Shown here piece after piece: positions 61,446 through 64,000 of a stretch of 64,000 bases of DNA. The stretch covers positions 1,927,764 through 1,991,763 of the forward strand of contig JAAGOF010000109.1 of the NCBI GenBank assembly GCA_010645155.1. The letters are read 5' to 3'. Within the stretch, counting starts at the first letter, position 1. Each line of letters begins with the position of its first letter. The position numbers and the translations under genes are program-made. This DNA is from Tigriopus japonicus. Its lineage: Eukaryota > Arthropoda > Copepoda > Harpacticoida > Harpacticidae. The notes under the pieces are model-generated. The model made no database searches. It saw nothing but the letters and a program-made list of their open reading frames with translations, and was not told where the DNA came from.

Positions 61446-62734
61446 TAAATCGAAAAAGTTGATCCCCCGACCAACCCTGCCGCGCGTACTAATGCGTTCT
61501 TGTAAGAGCCGAGTGTAAGTGCTTCCCCAGACGGCGTAGGTTCGAATCCTGTTGGGGATCGAAATGAAGCTGTCGGGAGAAATCCTTCAATTTACAGGGA
61601 ATCTCATTCCTTGTAGCGGTAGTAAAAAATCCGCAAAAAAAATCCATCCTTTATAGTGCAGGTCTGGTTTCGGTTTCGGTAGGCATAACCGAAACCGAAA
61701 TTTCGGCCGTAGTTTCGGCCAAAAGCACTTTCAGTCCATCACTAAATTAAGCCAAACAAACCGGGAAGTGCAAGAGAAAAACACACAACAAATAGGAGCC
61801 ATTGACCGAAAAATATCCATGGAAGGGATTGAATCCCTCTTATTTTATGATCCAATGACTGGATCCATCTTTACTGGCATGATCTATGTAAATTGATTGC
61901 AAAATCGACTTTTGTTATAACTTGAACTTTCTGATTGATGGTGGCGACAACAACGGCAAACATTTGAAGCTTCGAAAAAGCCAAACAACTTGACTGTGTC
62001 GACGCTTCTTTCCCATGGGCTTTTTTAGAAGATACTATCAAATAAGTGCGAGCTTTAAAACCCGCTTTTGGTGGACTTTATCCGATCCTTTGAAGAAGGC
62101 ACAAATTTGGGTATCCTTTTCCTAATTGAAATATTTAGAAATGATAGATTAAATTTGGAAAATATATTTGATGCTCGCTCAAATTCAGTGATGGAAATGT
62201 TTTCACGAAAGGTTAAAAAGGAACAGCCTTTTATTTTCATCAAAAGTCTCCCGATACATTCCAAACAAAATCCTCCGTTATGCCATTAACATCGCGGAAT
62301 GTTATTAAGTAGTTGATACAACCTCGCCTAAAGTTTTTCTCATCAGAACTTAGTGTTGCCGGATATTGAGCTATTGCCCATTCTTACAATACTACGCCAA
62401 AAAAACAATTTCTTATAGAGCTCCCCCAAAAAAAATTATGAGTCGGGAAACTAAGATCACTAAAGCCCGATAATGAACTGAAATGTGCTAAAAACCTCTT
62501 TGAAAGTGTCCAACATACGAGTAGATTTCATTTTTAAGATTCAGAAGCCTTGTCTTTTCATCCAGACGAAATGGCACATTAGGAGAGGGCACTAAATTAA
62601 CTTTCCGTCCGTCTAAGTATTCACGTATTGATAGTATGAAAAAATGGATTGGGCCTTTAAGTTGGGGGTTTAAAGTGGCACCTAAAAACAAAGCTGCTAA
62701 TTTTCACTGAAAATCTCTTTTGAAAGAGTGGCAG

Positions 62735-62895
62735 TACAGTCAACTTTGGATATAAGGGACAGGAAATAAGGGATTTTCGCTTATAAGGGACTGTTTTGGA
62801 AGGTCCGGATGATCGAGTTCCATGCAATGTCGGTCGAATATAAGGGACGAATTTCGGTGGTCCCGCCGGGTCCCTTATATCCGAAGTTGATTGTA
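62735..62895. mobile_element. 157-bp MITE, pogo/Tc1-type, with TA duplication
   Basis: The left end CAGTCAACTTTGGATATAAG (62737-) and the complement of the right end (to 62893) match over 24 bases with two differences. A TA flanks each side. It carries no coding sequence; further ATAAGGGA repeats lie inside. The ends recall pogo/Tigger-type elements (CAGT..., TA target), which is inference. Confidence 0.85.
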
Positions 62896-63048
62896 TTTCC
62901 AACATAAATTTAGCAGTGTTCTCTTGAAATCCGTTAGCAACGCTGGACTAAACCGTACAGCTGTTGGTCAATGTACTTCCCAAATCATCGCAGAATGACG
63001 TCCCTTCTAAGTTAAAAATCCGCACTTTCCCGCTCTCCCATTTCAAGG

Positions 63049-63299
63049 ATGGAACTGAGTTTGCCTTCGTGTTTGACCAGTACCCCTCAGGGTCTGGTTT
63101 CATTGGTGGGATTGCGCGATTACCCGCACATCATGGCCCATTTTGTGGCCGAAAACCGCACCACGGCCTCTTCTTCTTCTTCTGAACCTCGCGTGCCTTT
63201 GCTCTTTTTGCCCGACGAGAAACTCGAATGGCCGCAACTCAAGGCCAAACGATCCAATTACGAATGGTTCATACCCAAAGGCATCCTCAAAAAGAATTG
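63049..63299 (+). CDS. TRAPPC11: TRAPPC11 (Foie gras homologue), first coding exon only
   Basis: A subunit of the TRAPPIII tethering complex acting in ER-to-Golgi traffic and autophagy. The exon gives 83 codons plus two bases. MELSLPSCLTSTPQGLVSLV and GLRDYPHIMAHFVAENR correspond to the start of TRAPPC11. AKRSNYEWFIPKGILKKNW matches the strongly conserved KRTSYEWYIPKGILKTGW region near residue 70 of the human protein. The donor GTATAA (63300) splits the Trp codon in phase 2. A good start context (AAGGATGG) and coding-like composition support the ATG at 63049. A short Ser run (TCT repeats) is the only species-specific feature. The next exon should continue with the MNKHLN.VPALVV-like region; I do not find it before 64000, so the gene runs out of the window. 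A MITE ends 155 bp upstream. Confidence 0.85.
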
Positions 63300-64000
63300 G
63301 TATAAATACGCACATTTTCTAATCATGAGCTAGATATGATGTAGATAGGTTAGAATGGAAATGAAGGGGTCAATCAAGTTTCTGACATGGCTATAGGATT
63401 TGATCCATTTATTTTTGGCAAACATTTGAAATCGAATGCTTAAAATTCGGGCTAGTAGTCTTGAAGCTTCATCTAATTCAAATGATGTTTGATAGTATTT
63501 TGACATCATCAAACCTTAAAATTTTGGTTTCCTCGTTTCTGAACAACGAATTACTGTATACTTAACTTCACATATCTCTACGATCTTGACATGTTTATTG
63601 CATGGGATGAAGGCAAAATAAAAACGACGTGCAAAGACGTCTTTGTGTTTCGTTGTTTATCCCACGTTTGAAGTCATAATTCGACTGTTTTAATTATGTT
63701 TTAAGTGGCATTATATCAAGTTTTGGCCCGTGACCCGATGGATTAGTTCGGTCAGACGAATTCAGCTAGGGATTCTCGGGGCCAAATAACTAGAGGTGGG
63801 TCAGATTTCAGACTTTGGTGTTCACAAGTTGGAATTTTGTGGCACGAGGAAAAAGTTCTTTTGTAGCTTGAACCCAGATTATTAATGAACCAACTTTTTA
63901 ATCAAGCTCGGGAATTTTCAACAATCTTTTATCAAGTTTGTTGAAGGGCAAGTCTAGGCTCCGACGCATCCCTAGCCTAGCCATTTGGTCCCAAGAATCC
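63300..64000 (+). other. TRAPPC11 intron 1 (partial)
   Basis: No second exon was recognised before the window ends, and no other feature was seen. Confidence 0.6.

Larger units (their letters stand above)
60227..61479. mobile_element. hAT-like non-autonomous element (inner, nested), 1253 bp
   Basis: The ends are CAGGGTTGGTC (60227-60237) and its exact complement (61469-61479), followed inside by GGGGGAT on both sides with a one-base gap. Flanking octamers CCGTGCGT (60219-60226) and CCGCGCGT (61480-61487) match at seven of eight, the 8-bp duplication expected of hAT elements. It has no coding capacity; its inside is made of GGGATAAACGGGAT-type repeats, in opposite orientation at the two ends. 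It lies inside the larger 59980-61744 element. Confidence 0.7.
60201..61560 (+). pseudogene. tRNA(Ser/Leu)-like sequence split by an insertion
   Basis: The 3' part at 61488-61560 has a perfect B box (GGTTCGAATCC at 61539-61549), a T-arm stem and a class-II-like variable region (GCTTCCCCAGACGGCG). Upstream of the nested element, 60201-60226 reads GAAGCCAGAGTGGCCG..., resembling the acceptor/A-box side of a Ser or Leu tRNA. The acceptor stem does not pair, so this is not a working tRNA. It is more likely a tRNA-derived SINE head or pseudogene. Confidence 0.4.
59980..61744. mobile_element. hAT-like non-autonomous element (outer), 1765 bp
   Basis: The ends are inverted repeats beginning TAGTGATGGAC (59980-59990; complement at 61734-61744), with further similarity over about 22 bases. 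Next inside are AACCGAAA/TTTCGG-rich palindromes at both ends (60006-60026 and 61668-61712). Flanking octamers AAAAAAGC (59972-59979) and AATTAAGC (61745-61752) agree at six of eight, consistent with a decayed 8-bp hAT duplication. No transposase frame is present. The superfamily call rests on end sequence and duplication length only. Confidence 0.6.

Noticed and set aside
61668..61712. GGTTTCGGTTTCGG palindrome considered as a separate hairpin or RNA gene
   Set aside because: It is explained as the subterminal part of the outer hAT-like element, with a counterpart near 60006-60026.

Overview
This is eukaryotic, and most likely arthropod, nuclear DNA. Coding exons are separated by introns with GT...AG borders, some of them over 10 kb, and the proteins are animal guidance and polarity proteins. 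The compact 3' half and the mariner, hAT-like and MITE content would fit a crustacean such as a copepod, but that is inference; nothing in the window fixes the species.

Layout. (1) 1-8779: no gene recognised. (2) 8780-43059, plus strand: a complete Frazzled/DCC/Neogenin netrin receptor in 15 exons (1510 codons). It has a signal peptide, four Ig domains, six FN3 domains, one membrane helix, and a cytoplasmic tail with P1 and P3 motifs. Every exon junction was read by hand and the intron phases agree throughout. Introns 1 and 3 are about 11.9 and 9.9 kb. Intron 11 holds a complete 1287-bp mariner-type element with an intact 339-codon DD37D (maT-like) transposase, matching terminal inverted repeats and TA duplications. 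(3) 43583-45238, minus strand: a single-exon adenylate-forming enzyme of the 4CL/luciferase type, convergent with frazzled. (4) 45755-53706, minus strand: the Par-3/Bazooka polarity scaffold in four exons (1253 codons), with N-terminal CR1, three PDZ domains and the aPKC-binding CR3. (5) 53707-63048: about 9 kb without a recognised gene but rich in mobile DNA. An hAT-like non-autonomous element (59980-61744) appears to contain a second hAT-like element (60227-61479) that splits a tRNA(Ser/Leu)-like sequence. A 157-bp pogo/Tc1-type MITE (62737-62893) lies 155 bp upstream of the next gene. (6) 63049-63299, plus strand: the first coding exon of a TRAPPC11 (Foie gras) orthologue, which continues beyond the window.

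The genes are functionally unrelated neighbours, apart from the general link that Frazzled and Par-3 both act in axon and epithelial polarity. The observations most worth following are an alternative, out-of-frame and more protein-like C-terminus for Par-3, the nested transposon/tRNA-like structure, the intact DD37D mariner in the frazzled intron, and an in-frame 93-nt alternative acceptor between the Ig and FN3 regions of Frazzled.
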